DNA of 64,000 bases from Flavobacterium sp. ACN2 (lineage in GTDB: Bacteria > Bacteroidota > Bacteroidia > Flavobacteriales > Flavobacteriaceae), in NCBI RefSeq assembly GCF_002303885.1, contig NZ_MRCM01000001.1:124001-188000 (forward strand), written 5' to 3'. The notes beneath the pieces were generated by a model. That model did not search any database. It was not told the origin of the DNA and was given only the letters and a program-made list of their open reading frames with translations. This document shows positions 8,783-16,727 of the stretch, one piece after another (position 1 is the stretch's first letter; every line of letters starts with the position of its first letter). Both the position numbers and the translations under genes were made by a program.

Positions 8783-8807
8783 TTGGTTTTGATTTTAAAT
8801 TGAGCGA

Positions 8808-8839
8808 CAAAAGTAGATGCAAATCTCAACTTTTCCAAA
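8808..8839 (-). promoter_or_regulatory. Bacteroidota-type promoter of the siderophore receptor
   Basis: On the minus strand, TTTG (plus-strand 8836-8839) is followed after 20 bp by TACTTTTG (8808-8815). This fits the -33 TTTG / -7 TAnnTTTG consensus well, 25 bp before the start codon. Confidence 0.55.
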
Positions 8840-8950
8840 TTATCTTAATTTATTCTAAATAAATAAAACAAATTAAACTAAATCAGTAGGAATAAATTCT
8901 GAGAATTGCCATTTCTAAGTTATTTCTTGATAATATTAATCTACATTAAG

Positions 8951-8979
8951 TTTGAAACCAAAATCTATTTCTATCTTTA
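8951..8979 (+). promoter_or_regulatory. Candidate promoter of the thiolase gene
   Basis: TTTG at 8951-8954 and TATCTTTA at 8972-8979 are separated by 17 bp. The last base of the -7 box differs from consensus (A for G). It is 42 bp upstream of the thiolase start. Confidence 0.35.
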
Positions 8980-9021
8980 TATTTCAAAATTTCAATGATC
9001 AAAAACAAATAACTTCCTGAT

Positions 9022-10299
9022 ATGAAATCAAATACAATAAGAAAAATTGCCATTGTGGGCTATAACAGAATTCCTTTTGCGAGAGCCAATACGGCCTATT
9101 CTAATGTTGGAAACAAAGAAATGATGATCGCAGCACTCAACGGTCTTATTGACAATTACAATCTAAAAGGAAAATTATTAGGCGAAGTTGCTGGAGGTGC
9201 TGTGATTAAACATACTTACGACAACAATTTGATTCGTGAATCTGTTATGCAAACCAGTCTTGATCCTGCAACTCCTGCATGCGATTTACAGCAAGCTTGT
9301 GATACCGGAATTGAAAGCGCTATTTACATTGCTAACAAAATTGCTCTCGGACAAATTGATTCTGGAATTGCTGGCGGCGTAGATTCTATCAGCGATATGC
9401 CAATTGCAGTTAGTGAGAAACTTAGAAAAATTCTTTTAGAAGCTAGACAAGCAAAATCATTGGGCGGAAAAATTAAAACTTTTCTAAAACTTCGTCCAAA
9501 AGATTTATCTCCTTTAGTTCCTAGAAATGAAGAATCTCAAACTGGCCTTTCTATGGGCGGACATACTGAAATCACGGCGAAATATTATAAAATATCAAGA
9601 GAAGAACAAGATGAGTTTGCTTTGAAAAGTCATTTAAACATGGCAAAAGCGTATGACGAAGGTTTTTTCGATGATATGATTACGCCTTTTAACGGATTAG
9701 AAAAAGACAATAATCTAAGAAGAGACAGTACAATTGAAAAATTAGCCAAATTAAAACCCGCTTTTGATAAAGTAAATGGTACGCTGACCGCAGGAAATTC
9801 AACTCCATTAACAGATGGTGCCTCTTGTATTCTTTTAGCTAGCGAAGAATGGGCAAAAGAACAAGGACTTCCTATTTTAGCCTACATCACTTTTGCCGAA
9901 ATCGCCGCAATTGAATACGTTAAGAATCAGCAGAATCTTTTATTAGCGCCTTTATTTGCTGCTTCAAGAATGCTCGAAAAAGCAGAATTAAACCTTCAGG
10001 ATTTCGATTATTATGAAATTCACGAAGCTTTTGCTGCACAAACTTTGGCCACTTTAAAAATCTGGGAAAGCCCAGAATTGAGTGCCGAAATTGGCTTAAA
10101 GAAACCACTAGGCGCAATAGATCGAAATAAACTGAATGTAAAAGGAAGCAGTTTAGCAGCCGCTCACCCTTTTGCTGCAACTGGAGGAAGAATTATTGGC
10201 GTAATGGCAAAATTATTAAACGAGAAAGGCTCAGGAAAAGGATTAATCTCTATCTGTGCCGCAGGCGGTCAAGGAGTTACTATGATAATCGAAAAATAA
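9022..10299 (+). CDS. Acetyl-CoA C-acyltransferase (thiolase)
   Basis: A 425-residue thiolase closest in pattern to the FadI-type long-chain 3-ketoacyl-CoA thiolases. Catalytic residues are visible: nucleophilic Cys93 in QQACDTG, His334 in EIHEAF, His382 in AAAHPFAATGGR and Cys412 in SICAAGGQG. It cleaves 3-ketoacyl-CoA with CoA to give acetyl-CoA, the last step of beta-oxidation. No hydratase/dehydrogenase partner is adjacent. The downstream neighbours are succinate dehydrogenase subunits after a 388-bp gap, so co-transcription is uncertain. Confidence 0.88.
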   Translation: MKSNTIRKIAIVGYNRIPFARANTAYSNVGNKEMMIAALNGLIDNYNLKGKLLGEVAGGAVIKHTYDNNLIRESVMQTSLDPATPACDLQQACDTGIESAIYIANKIALGQIDSGIAGGVDSISDMPIAVSEKLRKILLEARQAKSLGGKIKTFLKLRPKDLSPLVPRNEESQTGLSMGGHTEITAKYYKISREEQDEFALKSHLNMAKAYDEGFFDDMITPFNGLEKDNNLRRDSTIEKLAKLKPAFDKVNGTLTAGNSTPLTDGASCILLASEEWAKEQGLPILAYITFAEIAAIEYVKNQQNLLLAPLFAASRMLEKAELNLQDFDYYEIHEAFAAQTLATLKIWESPELSAEIGLKKPLGAIDRNKLNVKGSSLAAAHPFAATGGRIIGVMAKLLNEKGSGKGLISICAAGGQGVTMIIEK

Positions 10300-10339
10300 C
10301 TTTTTTCCATTTTTTCCTAAACATTTCAATTCAATTTAT

Positions 10340-10408
10340 AAATCTGCCGAATCTGCAAAATCTGCGGGAGTAATTTTTGCTCGCAGATTTTGCAGATTCA
10401 GCAGATTT
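10340..10408. repeat. AATCTGC/GCAGATT hairpin
   Basis: Arms 10340-10366 and 10382-10408 are complementary at 26 of 27 positions and consist of tandem AATCTGC words. It follows the thiolase stop by 40 bp and may terminate its transcript. Confidence 0.75.
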
Positions 10409-10461
10409 TTTTATTTAGAATCTTCGTGAAAGATTTAAGTATATAACTGCTAAAGTTTTTG

Positions 10462-10546
10462 TTTCACGCAGATTAAGCAGATTATTACGGATTTTTTTAT
10501 TAGAATCTGCTAAGATCTGCTAAAATCTTTTTTAATCTGCGTGAAA
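10462..10546. repeat. CACGCAGATT-family palindrome
   Basis: Outer arms 10462-10476 (TTTCACGCAGATTAA) and 10532-10546 pair perfectly; internal GCAGATT and ATCTGC words add pairing. It is the same family as 610-703. The rest of the 10300-10687 gap is AT-rich with a palindrome at 10632-10643. Confidence 0.75.
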
Positions 10547-10631
10547 AATTTAAACATGCAACTCTACTTAAAAAACCATTTTTTGTTTAAATATATCATA
10601 CAAAAAAAACAACTAAATATCAATATTTTAT

Positions 10632-10643
10632 ACTAAATTTAGT
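10632..10643. promoter_or_regulatory. Perfect 12-bp palindrome upstream of sdhA
   Basis: ACTAAATTTAGT is a perfect dyad 44 bp before the flavoprotein start, in the expected promoter zone. It could be an operator. No known regulator motif is matched with confidence. Confidence 0.25.
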
Positions 10644-10687
10644 TTTCTTTTTAAGCTTTTGCATGAATTCATTTTAAACCACTAAAA

Positions 10688-12598
10688 ATGATGGAATCAA
10701 AAATACCCGAAGGTCCTCTTGCTGATAAATGGAGTCTCTACAAGTCTAAAGCCAAACTAGTAAATCCCGCAAACCGAAAAAAGCTAAATATTATAGTAGT
10801 CGGAACAGGTTTGGCGGGCGCTTCATGTGCGGCATCTCTTGCCGAACAAGGCTATAACGTAAAGTCTTTCTGTTTTCAGGATTCTCCTAGACGTGCACAT
10901 TCTGTTGCCGCTCAAGGCGGAGTAAATGCTGCAAAAAACTACAAAAATGATGGCGATAGCACGTTTAGAATGTTTTATGACACTATAAAAGGTGGCGATT
11001 TTAGATCTCGTGAAGCAAATGTTTATCGTTTAGCAGAATGTTCGGCTCATCTTATCGATCATGCTGTTGCGCAGGGCGTTCCTTTTGCAAGAGAATATGC
11101 GGGATATTTAAATAATAGATCTTTCGGAGGAGTTCAGGTTTCTAGAACTTTCTATGCTAGAGGACAAACTGGGCAACAACTTTTATTAGGCGCTTATCAA
11201 GCCTTGGAACGTCAGGCCTCTTTAGGAAAAATTGATTTGTATACTCGTCACGAAATGCTCGAACTCGTGGTTATAGACGGTAAAGCCAAAGGAATTATTG
11301 CACGAAATCTTGAAACTGGAAAGCTGGAACGCCACGCTGCCGATGCTGTTGTACTGGCTTCTGGAGGTTATGGAAAAGTATATTATTTGTCTACTTTGGC
11401 AATGGGCTGTAATAGTTCTGCACTTTGGAGAGCGCATAAAAAAGGGGCTTTTATGGCTGGTGTGAGTTGGATTCAGTTTCATCCTACTTCGCTTCCTCAA
11501 CATGGCGAAAACCAATCTAAACTGACTTTAATGTCAGAATCGTTGCGAAATGATGGCCGAATCTGGGTTCCGAAAAAAGCAGCAGACGACCGAAATGCAA
11601 ATGTTATTCCCGAAGAAGAACGTGATTATTACTTAGAACGACGTTATCCCTCTTTTGGAAATCTAGCGCCAAGAGATATTTCGTCACGGGCTGCAAAAGA
11701 AAGAATCGACGCTGGTCATGGCGTTGGACCAATGAAAAATGCCATTTATCTCGATTTCTCGGATGCCATCAAGGCGCAGGGAAAGGATAAAATTGAAGCC
11801 AAATACAGCAATCTTTTTGCTATGTATGAAAAGATTACGGGCATAAATGCTTATAAAGAACCCATGCTGATTTCGCCTTCAGCACATTTCACAATGGGCG
11901 GACTTTGGGTCGATTATGAACTTATGACTACGATTCCTGGTTTATTTGCTTTAGGCGAAGCTAATTTTGCCGATCATGGTGCAAACCGACTCGGAGCAAA
12001 TTCGCTGCTTCAAGCTTGCGTCGACGGCTATTTTATCGCGCCTTACACTATTCCGAACTATTTGGCAGGCGAATTAAATTTACCTAAAACAGACGTTTCG
12101 CATACTGCTTTTGAAGAAGCCGAAAATGCTGTAAGAAGACAGTTAGATCGTTTTCTACATACTAATGGAACGCTTTCAGCAGATTATTTCCATAAAAAAA
12201 TCGGACGTCTTTTGTATGAAAAATGCGGTCTTTCGCGAAGCAGAAAAAAACTGGAAGAAGCGATTATCGAAATTCGGGATCTTAAAACTTCTTTCGAAAA
12301 AGATCTTAGAATCACAGGCGACAATACTTTAAATAGCGAATTAGAAAAAGCGGGCAGAATAGCCGATTACATCGAATTGGCAGAATTAATGTGCTACGAT
12401 GCCCTACAGCGCGAAGAATCCTGTGGCGCTCATTTCAGAGAAGAATACCAAACCGCCGACGGAGAAGCTGTCCGCAACGACGATGAATTCTGCTACGTTT
12501 CTGCCTGGGAATGGAAAGGTTTAAATAACGAACCTGAACTTCACAAAGAACCTTTAACCTTTGAATCGGTAGAACTTGCGGTGAGAAGCTATAAATAA
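10688..12598 (+). CDS. sdhA: Succinate dehydrogenase / fumarate reductase flavoprotein subunit
   Basis: A 636-residue flavoprotein of the B-type (Bacteroidota/Bacillus-like) succinate:quinone oxidoreductase. Dinucleotide motif GTGLAG is at residues 39-44. His71 in [11 protein letters not shown] is the expected covalent FAD attachment site. [20 protein letters not shown] and [18 protein letters not shown] are catalytic/FAD-domain signatures. It oxidises succinate (or reduces fumarate) at the cytosolic face of the inner membrane. The iron-sulfur subunit follows after 90 bp. The cytochrome b subunit usually encoded just upstream is absent here. Met at residue 1 or 2 could be the start. Confidence 0.92.
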   Translation: MMESKIPEGPLADKWSLYKSKAKLVNPANRKKLNIIVVGTGLAGASCAASLAEQGYNVKSFCFQDSPRRAHSVAAQGGVNAAKNYKNDGDSTFRMFYDTIKGGDFRSREANVYRLAECSAHLIDHAVAQGVPFAREYAGYLNNRSFGGVQVSRTFYARGQTGQQLLLGAYQALERQASLGKIDLYTRHEMLELVVIDGKAKGIIARNLETGKLERHAADAVVLASGGYGKVYYLSTLAMGCNSSALWRAHKKGAFMAGVSWIQFHPTSLPQHGENQSKLTLMSESLRNDGRIWVPKKAADDRNANVIPEEERDYYLERRYPSFGNLAPRDISSRAAKERIDAGHGVGPMKNAIYLDFSDAIKAQGKDKIEAKYSNLFAMYEKITGINAYKEPMLISPSAHFTMGGLWVDYELMTTIPGLFALGEANFADHGANRLGANSLLQACVDGYFIAPYTIPNYLAGELNLPKTDVSHTAFEEAENAVRRQLDRFLHTNGTLSADYFHKKIGRLLYEKCGLSRSRKKLEEAIIEIRDLKTSFEKDLRITGDNTLNSELEKAGRIADYIELAELMCYDALQREESCGAHFREEYQTADGEAVRNDDEFCYVSAWEWKGLNNEPELHKEPLTFESVELAVRSYK

Positions 12599-12599
12599 T

Positions 12600-12686
12600 G
12601 GTGAATTGTTAATTGTAAATTATTAATTAACAGCTCATAAATCGCGATATCTAATTTATAATTAACAATTCATAATTCACAATTAT
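12600..12686. repeat. GTTAATTGTAAATTATTAATT palindromic spacer
   Basis: AT-rich words GAATTGTTAATTG at the left pair with CAATTCATAATTCACAATT at the right. It fills the whole sdhA-sdhB spacer up to the sdhB start, so it would form a hairpin inside the bicistronic mRNA. Confidence 0.6.
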
Positions 12687-12688
12687 AT

Positions 12689-13435
12689 ATGAAACTTTAT
12701 CTTAAAATATGGCGGCAGTTTAATTCTTCTACCAAAGGGGAGATGACAGATTATGAAATTGATGGAGTGTCTGAACATATGTCGTTTCTGGAAATGCTGG
12801 ATCTTTTGAATGAATCGCTTATTCAGCAAGGAGAACGTGTTATTGAATTTGATCACGATTGTCGCGAAGGAATCTGCGGGCAATGTGGTGTCATGATAAA
12901 CGGACGAGCTCACGGCCCTCTAAAAAATACTACAACTTGCCAGCTTCATATGAGAAGTTTTAAAGATGGAGATACTATTTATATTGAGCCTTTTCGCGCG
13001 AAAGCTTTTCCTGTTTTAAGAGATTTAAAAATTGACCGAAAAGCATTTGATTCCATTATCGCTTCAGGAGGATTTATTGGAGCTTCAACGGGCCAGGCGC
13101 CAGAAGCCAATAGTATTCCCATTTCGTATGAAACCGCCGAAGCTGCTTTTGATGCCGCTGCTTGTATTGGATGTGGGGCTTGCGTCGCTACATGCAAAAA
13201 TGCTAGTGCAGCTTTGTTTGTTGGTGCCAAAATAACGCATTTAGCACTTTTACCGCAAGGAAAATTAGAAGCTCCTAAACGTGCCCTTTCGATGGTAAAA
13301 CAAATGGATGAAGAAGGTTTTGGAAATTGTTCTGATACTAGAGCCTGCGAAATCGAATGCCCACAAGGCATTTCTGTGCTTTCGATTGCTAAAATGAATT
13401 TAGAATATATGAAGGCTTTGACTTTTAGGAAGTAA
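12689..13435 (+). CDS. sdhB: Succinate dehydrogenase / fumarate reductase iron-sulfur subunit
   Basis: A 248-residue protein with all expected cluster ligands. The N-terminal 2Fe-2S domain shows Cys58, Cys63, Cys66 (CREGICGQC) and Cys84. The C-terminal ferredoxin-like domain has Cys159, 162, 165, 169 ([11 protein letters not shown]) and Cys214, 220, 224 ([11 protein letters not shown]). It passes electrons from FAD to quinone and binds the flavoprotein encoded upstream. No membrane-anchor gene follows; a repeat-filled gap and a convergent gene come next. The length is normal. Confidence 0.92.
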   Translation: MKLYLKIWRQFNSSTKGEMTDYEIDGVSEHMSFLEMLDLLNESLIQQGERVIEFDHDCREGICGQCGVMINGRAHGPLKNTTTCQLHMRSFKDGDTIYIEPFRAKAFPVLRDLKIDRKAFDSIIASGGFIGASTGQAPEANSIPISYETAEAAFDAAACIGCGACVATCKNASAALFVGAKITHLALLPQGKLEAPKRALSMVKQMDEEGFGNCSDTRACEIECPQGISVLSIAKMNLEYMKALTFRK

Positions 13436-13442
13436 GTATTGA

Positions 13443-13538
13443 ATTTCTCGCAAAGACGCAAAGTCGCAAAGTTTTAAAACTTAAGAAACTTTAAAAAGAA
13501 AAAAACTTAGCGACTCTGCGACTTTGCGAGATTAAAAT
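13443..13538. repeat. TCTCGCAAAGACGCAAAGTC hairpin
   Basis: The left arm at about 13443-13475 (TCTCGCAAAGACGCAAAGTC plus GCAAAGTTTT) pairs with CGACTCTGCGACTTTGCGAG near 13511-13530. It is the same word family as 54239-54321, and may terminate the sdhB transcript. Confidence 0.7.
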
Positions 13539-13729
13539 ATACTTTTTATACATTGCGCTTATCCTTCGACTTCGCTCAGGAAGACAAGCAACAGTAACCT
13601 TTTTTCAATAAAAAACTCTGCGACTCTGCGACTTTGCGAGATTAAATATACTTTTAATACTTTGCGCTTATCCTCCAACTTCGCTCAGGAAAACAAACAA
13701 CATGAACCATTTTTCAATAAAAAAACTTT
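13511..13729. repeat. Tandem duplication, about 110-bp unit
   Basis: The unit 13511-13620 begins CGACTCTGCGACTTTGCGAG and continues through GCGCTTATCCTTCGACTTCG to TTTTTTCAATAAAAAACTCTG. It is repeated immediately at 13621-13729 with scattered substitutions. Together with the preceding hairpin it occupies nearly all of the gap 13436-13757. Confidence 0.75.
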
Positions 13730-13757
13730 GTGCCTTCGAGTCTTTGTGGTAAAAAAA

Positions 13758-14507
13758 TTAAACCGTGAAATAAGGCGTCAAGATATCTTCAAAATTATAA
13801 AGTCCTTTTTCTTTTTCTTTTAGATTTTCGGCTACAAAAATAACTCCGTTTCCGAAAGCTTCTCTCGAAATCGATTCATGTATTAAACGCACCGTTTGAA
13901 AAGGAAAACCAAAAATAACTTCATGTTTTCCAACGATTCCCCCTGCCCTCACAACATTAATATCTTCCTTGTCTACATCTAGTGCTTCTGCAATTTTTAC
14001 TGCGGTTCCAGACGTTCCTTCTTTAGCTTTAAAGTGCTCTTCATTTACTTCAATATCCACCCAAGGTGCAATTTTCTTTAAAAATTTTGCAGCAAACAAT
14101 AAGTAATTAACTCCCAACGTGATATTTGGCGACCAAAATACGGTAGTTTTATCTGCAAGTTTCTTCAATAAATTCAATTCTTTTTCCTTGTAATGAGAAA
14201 TTGCAGAAATTATTTTCACTTTGTGTCTTGCTGCTGTTTCTCCATAAGTGTAAATTCCTTCACTAGAAGAAAAATCGATTATGACATCTACAGGATGTTT
14301 TTGTAATAATTCTTCAACAGAGGTATGCGAACTAGAATAGATTAAGCCGGGTTCGTCTGACTGGATTCCAAAAAATTCGGGAACTGATCTGTGCTCCAAA
14401 ACATTACTTTGTCTTAAAACCCATTCAAGGCTGAATTTTTTATTTTCTAATAGTATTGAAGCTACTGATTTTCCAGTTTTCCCAAATCCGATTAATCCTA
14501 TTTTCAT
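13758..14507 (-). CDS. dapB: 4-hydroxy-tetrahydrodipicolinate reductase (DapB-like)
   Basis: A 249-residue protein beginning MKIGLIGFGKTGKS, with the dinucleotide loop GFGKTG (7-12) and DFSSSEG (79-85). The catalytic region reads EEHFKAKEGTSGTA (156-169). The family SGTA motif is intact, and His158 and Lys162 keep the His-to-Lys spacing of the classical HHxxK motif, but the loop to SGTA is one residue shorter. The reaction would be NAD(P)H reduction in lysine/diaminopimelate synthesis. A Met two codons upstream (14513) is possible. The divergence leaves open that this is a DapB paralogue; no other lysine genes are adjacent. Confidence 0.75.
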   Translation of the reverse strand: MKIGLIGFGKTGKSVASILLENKKFSLEWVLRQSNVLEHRSVPEFFGIQSDEPGLIYSSSHTSVEELLQKHPVDVIIDFSSSEGIYTYGETAARHKVKIISAISHYKEKELNLLKKLADKTTVFWSPNITLGVNYLLFAAKFLKKIAPWVDIEVNEEHFKAKEGTSGTAVKIAEALDVDKEDINVVRAGGIVGKHEVIFGFPFQTVRLIHESISREAFGNGVIFVAENLKEKEKGLYNFEDILTPYFTV

Positions 14508-14550
14508 AAGCATTTATTATTTTATGGGCGAAGCGTGCCCGGTTGAAAAT

Positions 14551-14579
14551 ATTGATATTGTAAAGTAGTCAATATCAAT
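14551..14579. promoter_or_regulatory. Dyad ATTGATATTG / CAATATCAAT in divergent gap
   Basis: Perfect 10-bp arms (14551-14560 and 14570-14579) with a 9-bp spacer lie 44 bp upstream of the dapB-like start. There is no T-run, so an operator or RNA hairpin is possible. The rest of the gap 14514-14869 is AT-rich, with only a short GGTT/AACC hairpin near 14600 and nothing else recognised. Confidence 0.3.
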
Positions 14580-14869
14580 CCTAATTTTATTCTTTTAGAC
14601 GGTTCTTAAAACCGCTTGTTCATAAAAATAGGAAAATCATAACAGAATTACCAACAAAAACTTCATTTTATAACAATAAAAATGGCTATTAATACGATTT
14701 TTTCTGTTAATAGAAAATTTAAACGCCTAATTTTTAAAGTAAGCGCTCTTTTAAATTATTCTCTTAAAAATGTTAAAAAATGACTTTAAAAAAAAGATTT
14801 GATCACATACAAGTAAATATATTTTGCCTAGTTTTATGGCCTGATATCCCCAAATTAATATCATAAAGA

Positions 14870-15301
14870 ATGTCTTACAATACTAATGGATTACTTCGGT
14901 TCTTAGATGCTCAAAACAAGTTGTATTTAACAGCTCTAAACGAAATCAAAAAGGGTAAAAAAGAATCGCCTTGGATGTGGTTTATTTTTCCGCAGATAAA
15001 AGGAATGGGTTCGAGCGATAACTCCAAATTTTACGAAATCAAAAATGCCGATGAAGCAATTGCTTTTCTGGAGCATCCCATTTTAGGAAAACATCTGGTA
15101 GAAATCACTTCAGAACTTGCCAAAAAAGAAGAAAGTGTTTCTGATATTTTTGAAGGTCTTGATGTAGAAAAACTTCAATCGTGTATGACTTTGTTTGCCA
15201 GTGTTCAAAACACAGAACCTGTTTTTCAGGAAGTGCTTCACAAGCATTTTGATGGCTCATCCGATTTTCATACGCTGCAATTATTGTATAGCAATTTATA
15301 G
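14870..15301 (+). CDS. DUF1810 domain protein
   Basis: A 143-residue protein matching the DUF1810 family, with the conserved core SPWMWFIFPQIKGMG near residues 38-52 and FLEHPILGKHLVEIT near 68-82. The family is widespread in bacteria and of unknown biochemical function. It is monocistronic, lying between a divergent DapB-like gene and the His-rich protein of the ABC/TonB operon. Length is typical. Confidence 0.85.
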   Translation: MSYNTNGLLRFLDAQNKLYLTALNEIKKGKKESPWMWFIFPQIKGMGSSDNSKFYEIKNADEAIAFLEHPILGKHLVEITSELAKKEESVSDIFEGLDVEKLQSCMTLFASVQNTEPVFQEVLHKHFDGSSDFHTLQLLYSNL

Positions 15302-15378
15302 AAGTAAGAATCACTTTGCAAATCTGCAGGTTGTTCCAAAAATAAGGCCTATTTAACTATATTTCTAAATAAGATATT

Positions 15379-15386
15379 TATATTTG
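15379..15386 (+). promoter_or_regulatory. Candidate -7 box of the ABC/TonB operon
   Basis: TATATTTG matches TAnnTTTG, 64 bp before the His-rich protein start. It is directly followed by a small dyad GCAACGCTGTTGC. No good -33 box is seen. Confidence 0.4.
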
Positions 15387-15450
15387 CAACGCTGTTGCGT
15401 TTATTTATTTGATAATTAAACTTTTAAATATCCAGCAGAAATAACACGGA

Positions 15451-15801
15451 ATGAAAAAGAAGATTACAGCCGTAAATTTCCTAATGTCTTTTGCAGTATT
15501 GTTTGCCATGCTGTTTCAGACGGTTCACTCCTATGAGCATATTTTAAAGCAGTCGGCAGAAAAACATTGCGATCACAAATATACTCCTGGTCAAAAAGAA
15601 ATAACACACAGCCATTCGGTTGATGCAAATTGCCATATTTGTCATTTTGCTTTCAGTACGTTTATTCCCAACGCATTTCAGCACTTTACGTTTTACAAAA
15701 CAGTTGCCGAGACTTCCTATATATTCTTATATTTTGAGGGAATTTCCACATTTTTCAAGGGCAGTCTTTTTGCCTTACGTGCGCCTCCTGTATTCTTTTA
15801 A
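15451..15801 (+). CDS. Small His/Cys-rich secreted protein, DUF2946-like
   Basis: A 116-residue protein with an N-terminal hydrophobic signal (NFLMSFAVLFAMLFQTVHS) followed by potential metal ligands: His and Cys in EKHCDHKY, THSHSV and NCHICHF (about residues 39-66). It ends in LRAPPVFF, similar to the RxPP ending of small copper- or metal-linked DUF2946 proteins. It probably binds a transition metal in the periplasm or at a membrane. It heads a run of transporter genes (ABC ATPase, TonB receptor, permeases), which supports a metal-related role. The function remains an inference. Confidence 0.6.
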   Translation: MKKKITAVNFLMSFAVLFAMLFQTVHSYEHILKQSAEKHCDHKYTPGQKEITHSHSVDANCHICHFAFSTFIPNAFQHFTFYKTVAETSYIFLYFEGISTFFKGSLFALRAPPVFF

Positions 15802-15950
15802 TTACTGCACTTTTTTAAACTCAAAACCTTTGCTCTATTTATTCTAATAGAGTAAAAGAAAATTCACATTACCGTTTTTTAATTTGGAATCTTTAGCTCC
15901 CAATTAAAGACCTTCATTCATTGCAGTAATTATTCAATAAAAAACTAATG

Positions 15951-15982
15951 CTCAAGCTTTTAAAACTCATTAAAAGCCTGAG
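15951..15982 (+). other. Hairpin between the His-rich gene and the ABC ATPase
   Basis: CTCAAGCTTTTAA pairs with TTAAAAGCCTGAG (12 of 13) around a 6-nt loop, in the 229-bp leader of the ABC ATPase gene. It could be a leaky terminator or attenuator; the T-run is weak. Confidence 0.35.
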
Positions 15983-16030
15983 ATTTCTATATCTATTTTT
16001 AAAAATCATTTTTTTAAACAAACAAAACTT

Positions 16031-16726
16031 ATGCTTACAGCAACAAACCTAACTAAAAAATACGGCGATCATACGGCTTTGAATGCCTTAAACTTAACCA
16101 TAAAAGAAGGCGAAATCTTTGCTCTTTTAGGACAAAATGGTGCAGGAAAAACGACAACAATCAATTTATTTTTAGGTTTTATCGAACCAACATCTGGAGA
16201 ATTAGAAATCAACAATATATCGGTTACAGCAAACAATCAGGAAACTAAAAAGCATGTGGCTTATATTCCAGAAACCGTAATGCTGTATCCAAATCTTACT
16301 GGCTTAGAGAATCTTAAATTCTTTTCGTCATTAGCAGGATTTAACTATTCTGATGGCGAATTAACTTATTTTCTAGACAAAGCAGGACTTCAAGCCAAAG
16401 CACATAATCAAAATTTAAGCGGTTACTCTAAAGGAATGCGCCAAAAAGTAGGAATTGCAATTGCGATTGCAAAAAAAGCGAAAGTGCTTTTGTTAGATGA
16501 GCCTACAAGCGGCTTAGATCCCAAAGCCTCTAATGAATTTTCTCAGATTCTAAAAGAGCTTTCTGCAGACGGAACGGCAATCTTAATGGCAACTCACGAC
16601 ATCTTCAGAGCAAGAGAAGTGGCTTCGCACATTGGGATAATGAGGCAGGGAAATCTTGTTACTGTTATTGAAGCAGATAAAATCTCTGCAAATGAGTTGG
16701 AAGATTTGTATTTACAGACGGTTTAA
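16031..16726 (+). CDS. ABC transporter ATP-binding protein
   Basis: A 231-residue nucleotide-binding subunit of the ABC-2 (export-type) class. Walker A GQNGAGKTT is at 34-42, the signature region LSGYSKGMRQK near 133-143, Walker B KVLLLDEPTSGLDP near 155-168, and the H-loop ATHD follows. It powers the two permeases encoded further down. The TonB receptor gene starts one base after its stop codon, so the two are translationally linked. The gene order ATPase, receptor, permease, permease is unusual and suggests one transport system. Confidence 0.9.
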   Translation: MLTATNLTKKYGDHTALNALNLTIKEGEIFALLGQNGAGKTTTINLFLGFIEPTSGELEINNISVTANNQETKKHVAYIPETVMLYPNLTGLENLKFFSSLAGFNYSDGELTYFLDKAGLQAKAHNQNLSGYSKGMRQKVGIAIAIAKKAKVLLLDEPTSGLDPKASNEFSQILKELSADGTAILMATHDIFRAREVASHIGIMRQGNLVTVIEADKISANELEDLYLQTV

Positions 16727-16727
16727 G

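Noticed and set aside
12979..13461. 160-codon open frame opposite sdhB
   Set aside because: Antisense to the ferredoxin domain with all cluster cysteines conserved; shadow frame.
15620..15847. 75-codon open frame overlapping the His-rich protein gene
   Set aside because: Out of frame with the signal-peptide-bearing gene and without a plausible start context or family pattern.
16656..16727. Upstream in-frame start for the second TonB receptor
   Set aside because: It would overlap the ABC ATPase end by 71 bp and bury the signal peptide; the ATG at 16728 gives a normal exported N-terminus.
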